Notes: generated by a model not told the origin, from the letters alone. A DNA stretch of 64,000 nt from Laccaria trichodermophora (GCA_018417955.1 JACTVC010000006.1:434001-498000), one strand, 5' to 3'. Shown: positions 1-16,930, counted from the stretch's first letter. Translations and numbers: made by a program.

Positions 1-602
1 ACCTGCCATATGCGCACTTTTATCCGACAAGTCAGTAACACTGTTCATTTCGTTGAATAATCTCGTTCATTTTCTGGCACACTGTTCAATTTTAGAATGA
101 TACACCAGTGCAATGCGATTGATTCCACGGTTACAAGCGATCTTTATTTTTCGCTTTAGTAACTAGACAAAAACCACTCAGTTAATTAGCAACTATACAT
201 GGAAAGGACATCATCATACCCATGCGTAGGCAGCATATATATGAAAAATTAGTAGGACAATTTTGGCAATAAAAAAGGCACGTTACGTTCTCTCCCTTCG
301 CTCTAAGGTCATAAATCTCCCGAAGCATTTTATTCTGTAAAGTGACCGCGTGTTTCGGCGCTTCAGGCTGGTAAAGATGCTCTGCGCTATAGTTTGAGAG
401 CCGGAGTCCATCCAAGGGTCGTCTAGGGGTCTTTTTTTTGTGACCTATTGGACCTACAAGCAAGCTACTAAAAAAAGGCAAATACCGCTCACACAGAAGT
501 TGAGAAGTACAGCTAATTTACGTATTTACTGTGACTGAGAGCCTCAAACAAAATCAACAAACTTTTTTGTAAAGCCGCTCGCTCAGTTTCGCGGTAAAAA
601 AG
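1..602. other. gene-free left edge
   Basis: I see no convincing gene here; the 99-codon minus-strand reading frame at 182-481 has no recognisable domain. A short string, atgcgattgatt, near position 115 recurs near 28545 beside GC-rich hairpins, so part of this stretch may be dispersed repeat. The last part is the 5' region of the zinc-finger gene starting at 603. Confidence 0.4.
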
Positions 603-1668
603 ATGGCAAAGAAGAAGTAAGTCCCTGTATTATGTGTCTGATTTAATGCACTACATATTGTATTACAGAAAAGAGTCAAGGTTTACCAACGACAGCAAAC
701 TTCGGTGCCCAGAATGCGAGAACGATATTTCTGTTGGTACAGGCGGTGAGGCAAATCTGCAACAGCACATCGGATCGAGAGCATGCCGCAAAGCCATCAT
801 CGCCTCAAAAAGGGAGCAAAAAAACCTACGGACCATTCGCTCCTTTTTCAGACCAAAAATCCCTCAAAATACGCCAACGACACTTCATTCAACTATACAG
901 GTGCCATCTAGCCTGACAGATGGAAATGGACTCGAAAGCACAAATGTGCCCCAAAGCCCAACGCGGAGGCCCGGGGAGCCTTGTCCCCTTGCCGTCACCT
1001 TACTCGCAAGGCTCAGGGCTGGTGTTGAAAGAATTCCCGAGGATGAGGTCCCGCCCGCCGATGGGCCCGGGGATCACCCCCTTGCAGTCTTTGCAGAAGA
1101 TCCGAACTCAAACGGTGAACGCAATGACTGGAGGGAAGAAGTGTTAAACCCTTTGATTCGGAAGCGAGCCTTTAGTGGGGGTATGGGTGACGGAGCAACT
1201 AAAGGATTGGCGAGGAAAGGGAAGGATGGGGCGGTCGACTTGGATGAGTATGTGCCAGAGATCTGCATATCATGTTGACGCACCTTACTTACAAGATCCA
1301 CTAGGTTCCAAAGCGTGAGGACGGAGGTTCAGCAAGGGGATGCGTGGGAGGTGGCTGAGATGGCGGTTCAGGAAGATGTCGCTCAGGTGCGCGACATGAT
1401 CACTCTCGTGGGTAGCGAAGATGTGAGAGAGGGGGATATCGAGATACCTGTCCCACAGTCTGTTCTTCCGGAAGGCAATGATAACGGCCGCGGTCAAAAA
1501 CGACCGCAACAGGACCGAGGATGTCACGGCTGTGGGGAGGAAGTCAGTTTGAATGAGAGGGAGGGAGGAGATGCTATTGAATGCAAAGGAGAAGGTTGGG
1601 AGAGGGTACGTGTTGAATCTTTCTCAAGGTTATCAGTTTGTTTAGCTGATCTAACCGTTCATTGAAGT
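603..1668 (+). CDS. zinc-finger protein of an agaric-expanded family (C2HC N-terminus)
   Basis: The best start is the ATG at 603, giving a 14-nt first exon (MAKKK) joined over a GTAAGT...ACAG intron (617-668) to a frame with CPEC near the N-terminus followed by H-IGSRAC. Together these make a C-x2-C...H-x4-C zinc-binding pattern like the BED/C2H2-type N-termini of many agaric proteins. A second intron (1248-1304, GTATGT...CTAG) removes the in-frame stop and joins the frame read from 1305, which has another Cys cluster (CHGCGEE). The family is known to me as abundant in mushrooms but has no assigned function. The middle is Pro/Arg-rich and probably disordered. The 3' end is uncertain; further exons are possible. 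Confidence 0.6.
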
Positions 1669-2137
1669 TTTGGATGTGTTCGGCTTGTATGGAGAAGCGT
1701 CGTCGCACGTACATAGAAAATCCAAAAATGTATCATACTAAATTGATTATGTTTTTGACAATAGGACCTTACTAGTACCCCCACGCTTGAGGCGAAAACC
1801 CCACGCAAACACGGACGGACAAGGGTAACAGTGGGTGTATTATTTCAAACAAGGCTAGCATGAGGGGCTCTGAGATCGACGGGTGTCAAGGCAAAGAAAA
1901 GAAGAAAATCAGAAATCCAACATCAAAGCAAAAACACCCGGGCGCGGTATAAGCAACGTGACAAAAAAAAAGGAGTGGATGGGCGGTATGCGAAGGAGGG
2001 AGGAGAGGGTATACGACCGTATTGAATAAGAAAACAAATTGGCGGCTACGCTCTTTTGCGGGGTGTACTGTAGTGTGCATTGTCAAAGGGGAGGAGGTAG
2101 CGCCTGTCCAAGAAGATTGAGGGATGAGGGCCAAAGC
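1669..2137. other. intergenic, convergent 3' ends
   Basis: This AT-rich spacer lies between the zinc-finger gene and the septin stop codon. I see no gene; the short minus-strand frame at 1886-2134 is antisense 3' flank of the septin. Confidence 0.4.
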
Positions 2138-3617
2138 TCATCGTCTGCCCGTGCTGCGACCCAAGCCGACCTGGAGGTTGTCCAGCTCCGCCTCGAGGGA
2201 CTTGATGGTGCTGTGCGCCATCTCTAAATCTTTGTTGAGACGGTCTCGTTCGGCAATCAACTGTATTATTCGTCAGAATGGGCAAGTAAAAAACGTTGAG
2301 AGAGTAACACACATGTTGCTCCCATTGTCTGAACCGCGCTTCCTCCGCCTTAACCTGCTCCGTGAACTTCTTCCTGAGCTGCTCTTCCTCTTCCTTGAAC
2401 TTGGGGTTGTCCAGTTTCTTGACTTTGGGTTCGCCAAACTTCCTTGTCTCCATTTGCTGTTGACGATAGTTCTCGTAGTGAAGCTCTTCACTTGTCGAGA
2501 TGAGGTCCAACATGTGTGTGCGAATCAAAAGTGAGCGGAGCTTTTTGAAGTCGCAGTGGTTCTCATTCTCGACTACAAAAGAGCAGTTAGTTTGAGCAAA
2601 AAGCTAGTTTGACAGAACCCCCACCTTCTGCAACACCCCAAATATATTCACGGCCCTTGACGACACGTCCATCTGGGGTCCTAACGTCTTCAGTCGAGCC
2701 AATGATGGAGAAGGGGATAGCATCAATGAGAACGTGAGCATGCTCAGCGTTCTCGTCGTCGGCCTCGACGGGAGGCGTGTAAATCCTGATACCTTGAGCT
2801 GCGATAACCTCGCGAACCTGGCGGAGAAAAGTTTGAGCAAGAAGAGTTAAAGTATGAAGGAAAAGATACGGACACGTTGCTTAAAGGTGAAAAGGTCGTT
2901 CTGCGTCAAGGTGTCGGCCTTAGCAACGACGGGGATGAGGTTGACGCGTGTCCCAAGACGCTTCATAATTTCAATATCCAGAGGTTTCAGGCTATACGAA
3001 CGTCATTGAAGAAATAATAAAAATTGCAAGAAAACACGTACGTGTGGCCTGTGGGTCGAATGAAGTACAGGCAAGCGTGAACCCTCAGGTCAGTCTTTTC
3101 ATGCCTCTGAGGCTGCTGCTCCTGCCTCATATATGCCTCGTGCTGGTCATCGATGAACTCGACGATAGGTAGCCACGAGTCACGGTTGTTGACGTAGTCA
3201 CCAAACCCAGGGGTGTCAATGACGGTAAGCTTGACCTTGAACTGACGTTCTTCAAGCTCGGCCTTAATAATCTCAACTTCCGTCAACTTGTCGAGCTGCT
3301 TGAAGTGACGCTTGCTGTAGTTCTTGGGAGGTGACAGCTCCGTCGAGAACAGGGTGTTGATGAGGGTCGTCTTGCCTAGTCCAGACTCGCCTATATGCGT
3401 TCTCGATGAGCAACAGTGAGTCTGCGAGAACAGTGTCGCCAAGTGACTCACCGACAACCATGATTGTGAAGTGTGCACCACGCTTGGCGACAATCTTGTG
3501 TCGCTAGATGGTGACGAGCAGTCAGTGGGTGGGGGGTCAAGGACGCCAGACAACACTAACCTGGTTGGGAAGGTTGGCAATGCCAATACCATCGACGACG
3601 GGTGCAAGGGAGGCCAT
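2138..3617 (-). CDS. CDC12: septin, Cdc12/AspC type
   Basis: This encodes a GTP-binding septin, a subunit of the hetero-oligomeric filaments at the bud neck, septum or hyphal cortex. The gene starts at the ATG at 3617 ([17 protein letters not shown]), with several short introns. Visible motifs are the P-loop GESGLGKTT split by an intron, the G3 motif [15 protein letters not shown], a [13 protein letters not shown] segment, the G4 motif AKAD, and the septin-unique element [10 protein letters not shown]. The C-terminus after [21 protein letters not shown] crosses a small intron into a coiled-coil tail ([17 protein letters not shown]) and stops at 2138. The VNNRDSW...[14 protein letters not shown] stretch is what separates Cdc12/AspC from the Cdc3, Cdc10 and Cdc11 groups. 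The gene is intact and of normal family length. Confidence 0.93.
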
Positions 3618-4492
3618 TGAGAAAAATGTAGTAGGGGACGACGACAACAACGGCGGCGACGGTGACAGGCGTTGACGAAAAAGCCAAAATCGTCTGAGAA
3701 ACAACCGTGTGTGCACTTGTTTACTTTGTGTGGCAACAATGAAAGTTCCCACGGCCACCTTTTCTTCCAATCCCTATCTACTTACTTTGCCTCAAAGCTT
3801 GCGAATCCGCGGCCGGATATTTCAAAGGTAGTCACGCTACGCCAGGTAAGCCATGAAATTATCGTAAAACTTTCTCGTATTATGGCGTTTCATTCTCAAG
3901 TTCCTGTCGGTATATTTTGTTCTTCCTTTTCCCGTTTCGGACTCTTCTCATTTGAATTAGGTTGTCCCAGACGGGAAACGCAGGCTATTGTACTCCACTC
4001 TGACTATAGTTCAGAAGCTATACGGAGGCGGACACCACGCCTCCTCCCCCAATGTTTTGCGTCGCTGGGCGCAGGGAGCAAAATTCGCGCCCGGCCTCCC
4101 CATTTACAGGTACCTAGCTCAGTGACCAAATCTCCGCGCTGCGAAACAGTAAAAAGGCCTGACGGAAAAAATGTGACGTATCCACTGGTTGCTTCGTTCT
4201 CCATCGCAGCATGAAACAATCCCAGGAGTTCACCTCAAATCCTTGAATAGGCGTGAGTAACTGGCAGTGTGTCAGTAAGAATTTGGATACGTCAACCTGG
4301 CTTGGAACTGGCGGCGAGACAACTTTGTTGCAAAGTGATGTGGACTTCGCCGAAAAAGCCTGCTTACCGCATAATTTTGTCACTGGACCCTGCCTTTGTT
4401 GATAAGCTTAGCACCGTCTGTCGTATCGGCACCGCCGATATCTGATCTTTCTCACCCACCATCACTTACAGTACTCTCAATCACCAATACTC
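3618..4492. promoter_or_regulatory. divergent promoter region, septin / PRP43 copy 1
   Basis: This 875-bp spacer separates two divergently transcribed housekeeping genes and must hold both promoters. A 180-codon plus-strand frame (3672-4214) has no recognisable domain and overlaps both 5' regions, so I do not call it a gene. Confidence 0.5.
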
Positions 4493-7369
<2,877 letters not shown>

Positions 7370-7908
7370 GTCGCTTGAGCTTCTTTGAGGTGAAGGCGGT
7401 TGTTTGATTCTTCTATCAAATTGGGAATGAGGACGGTCTGCATCGAAGGTTAGTAAGAAAACGAAGGTTTGAATGATTACTTTGTCTACGTCCTGAGGCG
7501 TGAGGGTTGCGCCTTTGTACACTCTTTATGTAAAAATCTTACTTATTATCCGCATTTTTTCTACCTCCAGTTTCAAAAAGATGATGCCCAGTATGCCAAC
7601 GTTCTATCTTTTGACACGTTATCACCTGGGGCACACGATTATCTCGTCAACGACCATCATGGAAGAACTGGGTAAGTTGAGCAAAGTAAAAGGGCTAGTC
7701 ATAGATATAATATTGACACTTTCACAACAATGATAAGTCGCAAAGGCAACTCCGATACCACTGGTCACCGTGACTACAAGTACACTACTAGTACATACAC
7801 ACCTAACTTTCACCGGAGTACACCGCGATTACCCTCCAAGCCTCCGTTATGCACGGTTGAGAATGAAGAACACCAGACTGTGACATGATTAGTGAATTAA
7901 GGATCACG
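7370..7908. other. convergent 3' intergenic region
   Basis: This is 3' flank between PRP43 copy 1 and the minus-strand secreted-repeat gene. Similarity to the region after PRP43 copy 2 stops about 25-30 bp past the stop codon. No gene is seen. Confidence 0.4.
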
Positions 7909-9473
7909 CTATTCGTTCGAAGGAGAGAAGTTGACTAACTCTTGCAATTTGGACACTTTGATAACATTCTCGAGACGCGAAATCACAGACTCGTCACTGA
8001 TCTCCTCTCCGTCGATCGGGATGGCTTGGGGTTGATGAGCTATAATCACGTCTTCTAAATCTAGAAAATAGCGCTTCTAAAATTCATGAGTCAGCTTTCT
8101 CGTAAAGTGAGGCCAATTGAAGGTATACGACCTTTGAGCAATTTTTTCCTTTGGTTGCATCAGGCCACACCCGGGATTCTTGCCGCACCTTCTCACTGAT
8201 CAGAGAGCGACTTAAGTTCAAAGTAAAAACACATACATGCCGTTGAATTTGGTACCGTATGCCGAAAAGAACCTTGTCAGGAAAATAGGCTTGACCTCAC
8301 GATGATAAACGTCCATATCCAATTTATAATTTCCTGAAACCCGCTGTTGGAAAACAGAAAAATGATAGAGCAGAACGAAATCACTTGCCTGTTCCCCATG
8401 TTTCAAAGACGGAAAGCTCGCCGTTAAGTCGGAGACAGTTGGGGTCCTTCTGACATTCAAGAACGATTGTATCGCCCAAGTCGAGAATATAATCCTTCTG
8501 AAACACGGAATTTTTTTTTGATTTTTGAAAGAGAGATGGACGAAATAAAAAACCTTCGAACAGCTCTTGCCTTTCACAGCGTTCGGCCAAAACCAACCTT
8601 CCTTGTCGATATCAAAATCGGGGTTCTTGCCGCACCTTAAAAGTAGCTTGTATTTCAGAGATATGCGAGATCGTTTCAAGCTGTCCCACATACGTATCAT
8701 TGAACTTCTTGGCACTATATTGGTTCTGGAACGCGGTGATAAATTTTGGCTTGACTATACGGTGGTAAAGATCAATGTCGATCTTGTACTTTCCTTGTTC
8801 AACACAAAACATCAGAAGCGATGGCATGTGGTAGTAATACCCTGCGTACCCTTTTCCCAGGTTTCAAATATAGATACCTCTTCGTCCTCGAAATCATTGA
8901 GTTCGGCAAGGCTCTGGTGATCTAGAACCACCTGTCCTAGATCGAGGCTGAATTTCGCCTTCATTCGTTGATATTTATCAGCATTCGCCAACTGAAAAGG
9001 AAGGAATGTACCTTCGTGCATTGATCTTGACCGCGAACCGCGCTGGGAAAGACGATGCCGTTCTTGTCAATATCAAAGTCCGGATTAGTACCGCACCTTT
9101 TAAGCATCCCGTGAGATCAGGTCAGTTGGGTTTAAAAAGCCAAAACATACATTCTGTTGAACGTTCTGAAAGTATAGGCTTGTTTGAATCTGGTGAGGAA
9201 AATCGGTTTTACTTCGCGATGATAGACTTCAAGGTCAAGCTTGTATTTTCCTGGGAGTTCATGAGAAATTGTAAGTTTGCGAGCCGCCTTTCTAACCACC
9301 CTTGCCCCATGTGGCGAAGAAAGTGATACCTTCCCCTAGCTAAACGACGATGAGTCTAGCATACGTACAACGTTCGTTTTGAATATGACCTGGTAAGTAG
9401 GCGACGATGCAGCAGGAAGAACGCAAATGGTGAGACAAGTGAAGAGAAGGAGAGATAGGAGTGTATGCCCCAT
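7909..9473 (-). CDS. secreted tandem-exon-repeat protein, unknown function
   Basis: I do not recognise the family. The ATG at 9473 opens a clear signal peptide (MGHTLLSLLLFTCLTICVLP, cleavage probably near AASS). After it the gene is built from about three repeats of a roughly 95-residue unit, each spread over small exons. The pieces are KYKLDLEVYHREVKP-x-FLTRF, then CG-x-NPDFDIDK-x(3-5)-P-x-AV-x-G, then LDLG...EEVSIFETW. The YHREVKP and NPDFDIDK blocks are strongly conserved between units. Unit 3 has lost the NPDFDIDK block; its reading frame survives only if the splice acceptor is taken 7 nt upstream (intron 8196-8236). The stop is at 7909. Two Cys per unit and the signal peptide fit an extracellular, disulphide-bonded protein. 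Roles such as adhesion, effector or inhibitor are guesses only. Confidence 0.7.
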
Positions 9474-9922
9474 GACGACTCAAGCTCGAGAGAAGCTGCA
9501 AAGCCCCTCAAATCGCGTAGGCTTTATATGTCGCTTGGAGTTCCCAGCTTCCCCTGAGGCCATATGTTTTCGTCACACAAAAAATACCCCAATCGGATAA
9601 CTGGGAGGAACGTTTGCAATGTAAGAAAGTGTCAAGTAAAACTCGGCGTTATAGAAATCCGTACTTACCATAACCCAGTAAGATCAGAGGCACACACGTG
9701 CGCATACTACATTGGCTGGAGTTGACTCATTGATTAACTTAAGGGCATTGACCAATCAGCTGGTACAAAGCAAAGGGGAACGACAGAAGTCCGGTTGGGG
9801 AAGTCCAAGGAACCTAGCAGAAAATACTCAGTGGACTGCGGAGCGAATCACGGGCCCGGGGCGAGGCATACGCGTCTAGAGAACCTCCGTGGCAGACTGG
9901 CAGTTGAGTAGCATTTCTGCTG
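9474..9922. promoter_or_regulatory. 5' flank of the secreted-repeat gene
   Basis: No reading frame of interest is seen. The promoter of the minus-strand secreted-repeat gene should lie in the first few hundred bases. Confidence 0.35.
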
Positions 9923-10357
9923 TCAGGTATCAGGGCGATCTTTATATGTTCTGAAGCTCTCAAGGTACGGGATCATGGCCTTGATGTAAAATGTGGAGAA
10001 ATCCAAAGACAAACTTACTTGAGGAGCCGAAATTACCGCTGGCTGTGCTGGCGAGTTCTTCCATCGCAATCGACGCTTCCGATACTGACCTTTAAAAGAT
10101 GGCCCTTCATCGCGATCGATAGACAGCGCTGCGCGCACGGTCTCCAGGGACAGGACTAGATGAACATTTGCTATTTGAACCATTTTGTCGTTTCTGAATG
10201 AACTCGCAGCGAGCCAACTTGGATTTGCGAAAGTGTTTTGAGCAAGTTTGTACTTGAAAATCGCACGAATACGTACCAAATTAAACTTGTACATACCAAA
10301 CAAACATACATAAAATGAAAATAATCTAATAACCACGTAGCGCGCCTTCGGGCGCAA
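9923..10357 (-). CDS. hypothetical 144-codon frame, doubtful
   Basis: This is an open frame whose middle (TVRAALSIDRDEGPSFKG) reads like real protein and is followed by a basic, Pro/Ala-rich stretch. The N-terminal part runs into an AT-rich repeat with a GC hairpin at 10336-10368, so the first 40 or so codons are unlikely to be coding. I recognise no domain. It may be the remnant of a larger gene. Confidence 0.2.
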   Translation of the reverse strand: MRPKARYVVIRLFSFYVCLFGMYKFNLVRIRAIFKYKLAQNTFANPSWLAASSFRNDKMVQIANVHLVLSLETVRAALSIDRDEGPSFKGQYRKRRLRWKNSPAQPAVISAPQVSLSLDFSTFYIKAMIPYLESFRTYKDRPDT

Positions 10358-10368
10358 AGCCCGCTACG
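10336..10368. repeat. nested GC hairpin in AT-rich DNA
   Basis: Outer arms CGTAGCG (10336-10342) and CGCTACG (10362-10368) enclose an inner hairpin GCGCC-TTCG-GGCGC (10342-10355) with a stable tetraloop. The flanks are AT-rich. It belongs to a set of hairpins found at 10474-10513, 10731-10749 and 28797-28816. Confidence 0.6.
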
Positions 10369-10473
10369 GCGTTTCGCGAAATTTTGGCCAATTTTTGCAC
10401 GAGGGTAATGTAAATAGGAACTGACAATTACTTACACTTGGTGTCACTTGTGAACAAAACACACACTCAGAGC

Positions 10474-10560
10474 CCCGACCTGCTTCTCGCCGAACCGCTC
10501 CCCGCAGGTCGGGTTTTTTTAAACTGTATTTATAGAAATTATGAAAGTTTAGTACTGTTG
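10474..10560. repeat. hairpin repeat, copy 1
   Basis: A perfect 10-bp inverted repeat, CCCGACCTGC (10474-10483) and GCAGGTCGGG (10504-10513), is followed by seven T and then a tail ending tatagaaattatgaaa. The core ctcgccgaaccgct and the tail recur about 240 bp downstream, so this is one unit of a dispersed or tandem repeat. Confidence 0.6.
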
Positions 10561-10710
10561 AGTCACTAGTTTTACTAGTTTATAAGATCTCCCTGCACAA
10601 CTCCAGAGACTGACGCTGATCAGCGGCAGCGGTCACTGACAATTACAACAGCACACTCAGTCAGACTCGGTCCCACTTATGAACAAAACACGTCTGCACT
10701 AAGAGTCAAG

Positions 10711-10803
10711 ACAAAGGACCTGCTCGTCGCCGAACCGCTTCGCGGTTCGCTCCTTGCAGCTCAAAACTGTTTTTATAGAAATTATGAAAATTTAGTAGTA
10801 ATA
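10711..10803. repeat. hairpin repeat, copy 2
   Basis: The inverted repeat CGAACCGC (10731-10738) and GCGGTTCG (10742-10749), with a 3-nt loop, lies inside cgtcgccgaaccgc...gctcc and is followed by the same tatagaaattatgaaa tail as copy 1. A third copy with the same stem is at 28797-28816. Confidence 0.6.
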
Positions 10804-11760
10804 TCGCCTTGCTATTGCCATCTCCTTGCACAACATTCAAGAAGAGCATAGAGAGGGGAGACAGGGTTTGGGTACCGTACTTGAACTCTAAAAAAGACCA
10901 CGAACAACATGAGTTAAAACTTATAGAAGGGAATGGCGATTATCAAACTTGCTGAAGGATTGAAGTTATTTTCACGGGAGACTCGGCCTCAGTCGTTAAT
11001 GTTTTCCAAAATCATTGAGGCCGAGAGTAGACACTGAAATTATTCTGGGTCAGAGCAAATTGCTATGATATACTGAACGTTGCAACGCACATGTCCACGA
11101 AGATCAGTACCAAAGAATGAAGCTCCTTTGTGTATTTATGTCGTACTTTTGAACGGTTCGTAGCGTACCGGAATCCACATTTTGACTAGTGTACAACCAT
11201 CTAAACCAACATTGCCTAACGAGTTGGTAGAGAGACAATGGTTGTGAGCAAAGCAGCTGGCTTTATGGATCGGGATAGAGACGTACTGGTTTCTCTAAGT
11301 GCAAGGCAGGTAGCATGTAACTGGGAATTCAAGTCTGCATTCGAGGCGAGTATACGGTATGTGGCGCTAGCGAAGTTGGCGAACGGTGGAGGTGACGATT
11401 GTCATCGACTGGGGACAATGTTACATCAACGAAGTAACGCACAAGACATAGCGACAAGCGACGTCGGACTGCCACGGCCTCGGTTTGGTAAGGGGCTGAC
11501 ACGGGAGAGTTGTTGAAGAAGAGCCATGATGCCAAGCCAAATGACGAGAAGCGGCAGAACGAAAAGTGCGTAAAGAGCAAGCCAATCCTAATCGATGACG
11601 AGGGATTTACTACTGAAACGTATGACAACCAAAAGTCTGAGGGGAGCCCCTAAATCAAGCCCGAAGAGGCAGATGGACACCCAAAGGACGACACAAACAA
11701 GGCTAAAGCTGCAAACACATGCGTAAAGTGAGGAAGTTTTTTCCTTTGCGGGCTAGCATG
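10804..11760. other. gene-poor stretch with possible decayed membrane-protein exon
   Basis: No intact gene is seen. On the minus strand around 11530-11610 a frame reads ALFVLPLLVIWLGIMALL, which looks like a transmembrane segment, but stop codons surround it. It could be the relic of a membrane protein that continued into the frame at 11761-12003. Confidence 0.25.
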
Positions 11761-12003
11761 CTAAAACCCACTACTTACGTAGCGGGCATCTAATCTGTCC
11801 ATTTGTGGCACTTCGGAAGGCACCCAAGTGTTGTCTTTTCTTAGCCTCTCGTAGACAGACCACGATACAAGTGAATTTTTTGGATTGCAGGGTTCACGTG
11901 GTATTTTCTCTTCCGATTGACTAACTAAAGGAACTTGGAAGACAACGAATTTTGAACGAATCACTTCAATTTGGGACTTGTGACCTTCACTCCAACGCTC
12001 CAT
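11761..12003 (-). CDS. hypothetical exon, possibly part of a decayed gene
   Basis: This 80-codon frame starts at an ATG at 12003 and runs to a consensus GTAAGT donor (near 11780), with a plausible ACGCATG...TTTGCAG acceptor some 65 nt on. After the acceptor the frame is soon closed. I recognise no domain. The structure suggests a gene that once existed rather than random sequence. Confidence 0.25.
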   Translation of the reverse strand: MERWSEGHKSQIEVIRSKFVVFQVPLVSQSEEKIPREPCNPKNSLVSWSVYERLRKDNTWVPSEVPQMDRLDARYVSSGF

Positions 12004-12284
12004 CCTGTCTTGAGAACCTCTTGAAACATCTCAGTAAGATGCTCGAAGGGGAGACCGTCACTCAATGAAGGGAGAATGCGTGGCCATATACGCTCTTCCA
12101 ACGCTCTTCCCGGACATCTGTGTGACAGGCGCCAATTATATTCGGTTCACCCATTCATCTAACGTGCTAGACGACCTCGAAACAGATAGTTTGCCTACAA
12201 CTCTTGCCGACCAGAAAGAAGTCAATGCGAATCAGGTTAACCAAGAAATGAAAATAGCTTAATGTGATCCTTCTTTCCTAGAGT

Positions 12285-13923
12285 TTATATCATATCCTCT
12301 ACACCAGCTACCGTTCCACCCGTGAGCCAATCACCATAATACACACACTCCCTCGGGTTCACAGGCCCACCGTCTTTACAGAATTCAAACGAGGGGCATA
12401 GCGCACATGGTGTCTCGGACCATCCGAGGAATATCGTTTCTGCTTTGATGGCACGGTAGACGGTGCCACCGGAGCTGGTATCGTATTCGTCAAATGCGGC
12501 TGCGGGAGAAGGAGAGCGCTTGGCGGATTTCCCCCGTTTTCGAGGACGGTCGGATTCCTCGTCGGATGACTCTTGCTTGACTTTCTTCTTCTTCTTTTTC
12601 TTCTTGTGGTCGTCGTCTGAGCTGTCATCCTCGCTGGATGAGTCACGCCTCTTCTTCTTTTTCTTTTTCTTCTTCTTCACCTCTTCATCCGAATCGCAGT
12701 CATCAGAGTCGGAATCGTCCTTGGCGCGCTTTCGTCTGTGCTTCTTCCGCGAACCAGAGCCAGACGCGCTGCTCTCGTCGTCGTCGCTGCTAATGGCATG
12801 CTTCTTCCGCTTCCGCTTCTTCCTCTTGTCGTCTTCATCGTCCGAGTGATGTTTTCGCTTTTTCTGACTCCTCCGATCGTCGTCCGAATCTTCATCCCCA
12901 ATTGCGGATGAATCCCAAAGGGCGCTGCCGAACGCTGGAAGCTAGGGTGGTGATTAGCGGGGTCAAATCGAAGAGTCGAACTCACCTTTTCTATCTTTCC
13001 GTCTAGAACCAGCACATTCAAAAGCATCTCCACGTGTTCGACTGTGAGGTCAGTCTCTGTCAGACGCGCTTTCCGGAGAGAGTTCCTGATGTGCTGGGCA
13101 GTAGGGTATTGTGGTGCGTTCGAGATGGGATAAAGCGCTCCGGGCGCGCCTTCCTTCCGTTTGGGGAAGCTCTGTAAATGAGGAGCTGAGCCTTGGCTGT
13201 AGTTTTGATTTGTGGAAAGAGACGCTCACCAGATCGCTAATAAACTTGTAACATGCCTCCGTGAGGTTTTGAATAAACTCCGTGTCGAGCTCGTTATCAG
13301 TGTACCAAGGTCCGCCCGTAAGGGCAATGGAAGGTTCAAGGCCTTCGAGCATGTAGATCTTGCGGGTTGGGTGTTGTACAGAAGGCACGCGCTTGATGAG
13401 GCGCTTTTGCACTAGAGTTTTTAAGCATCGATCGATGACGGTTTGGTGCAGGTTCGTCTTGGCTTTCAGGTGTTTCGTCCAGATTCCTGTGCGTAGTAAA
13501 AGTTGAGTTGACGAGAGTTGATCTCGGAGGCTGGCGCTCACCTTCGGTCGCTGCAATCTTGATGTGACTTAGAACAAGGTTCTCTTCACCCGTCAGGTCT
13601 TTCGTGCTGCGAGGACGTTAGCTCATGGCAACGAAATGCGCCGATAACGTACGCGACTAGCTCATTCTTCGTCACCGCCCTGAACAAAACATGCCCCTTC
13701 GGATCCTTCAGAGACTTGAACAGCCCAACTCCGAGCAAGAAATTGAGTGCATCTTGCCTGGCACTGGGATCGGGAATGATGGACTCTGCTTGTTTTGCGG
13801 TTATTTCCTGCAAAATTGTCAGAAATTGCCAAAAAACCGTGTTCAAAGCCTCACCTTCTTTGAGGAGCTGAGTGCCGCCTGATGAAGCCTACTTTCGAGC
13901 TCATTTGGGGGCCGTTTGCTCAT
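12285..13923 (-). CDS. RPC34: RNA polymerase III subunit RPC34/RPC6 (POLR3F)
   Basis: This is the Pol III-specific winged-helix subunit that helps open the promoter through contact with TFIIIB. It starts at the ATG at 13923 (MSKRPPNELESRL), with introns. Winged-helix 1 includes LNFLLGVGLFKSLKDPKG; winged-helix 2 includes GIWTKHLKAKTNLHQ and KRVPSVQHPTRKIYML; then LEPSIALTGGPWYTD, as in POLR3F. The C-terminus keeps four cysteines, CALCPSFEFC...C (C-x2-C-x5-C-x10-C), the site of the [4Fe-4S] cluster described for human RPC6. Between the winged-helix part and this motif lies a Lys/Ser/Asp-rich insertion of over 100 residues with several poly-Lys runs, absent from human and yeast homologues as I know them. 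It shares a 131-bp spacer with PRP43 copy 2. Confidence 0.92.
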
Positions 13924-14054
13924 CGCGAACGGGACAATATTATACAGGAGGAAGAGTGAGGAAGCACGTGACGGATGGAGATTTTTCTCTCGGTCCCGAG
14001 GCCCAATGTTCCTCACTTGACATCAACCACCACCACCACCACCACCACCCATTC
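13924..14054. promoter_or_regulatory. compact divergent promoter, RPC34 / PRP43 copy 2
   Basis: Only 131 bp separate the two start codons. A (CAC)n/(CAA) run at about 14023-14049 lies just before the PRP43 ATG. Translation could in principle begin at an in-frame ATG at 13872, but that codon lies inside RPC34 and would add a His-run; copy 1 has no such extension, so I reject it. Confidence 0.6.

Positions 14055-16930
<2,876 letters not shown>

Noticed and set aside
3672..4214. 180-codon plus-strand frame between septin and PRP43
   Set aside because: No domain, overlaps the septin 5' region and the divergent promoter; composition not protein-like.
12463..12849. Plus-strand Ser/Phe-rich frame
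   Set aside because: Antisense of the Lys/Asp/Ser-rich part of RPC34.
13872..14054. N-terminal extension of PRP43 copy 2 with a His run
   Set aside because: Lies inside RPC34 and the short promoter; not present in copy 1.
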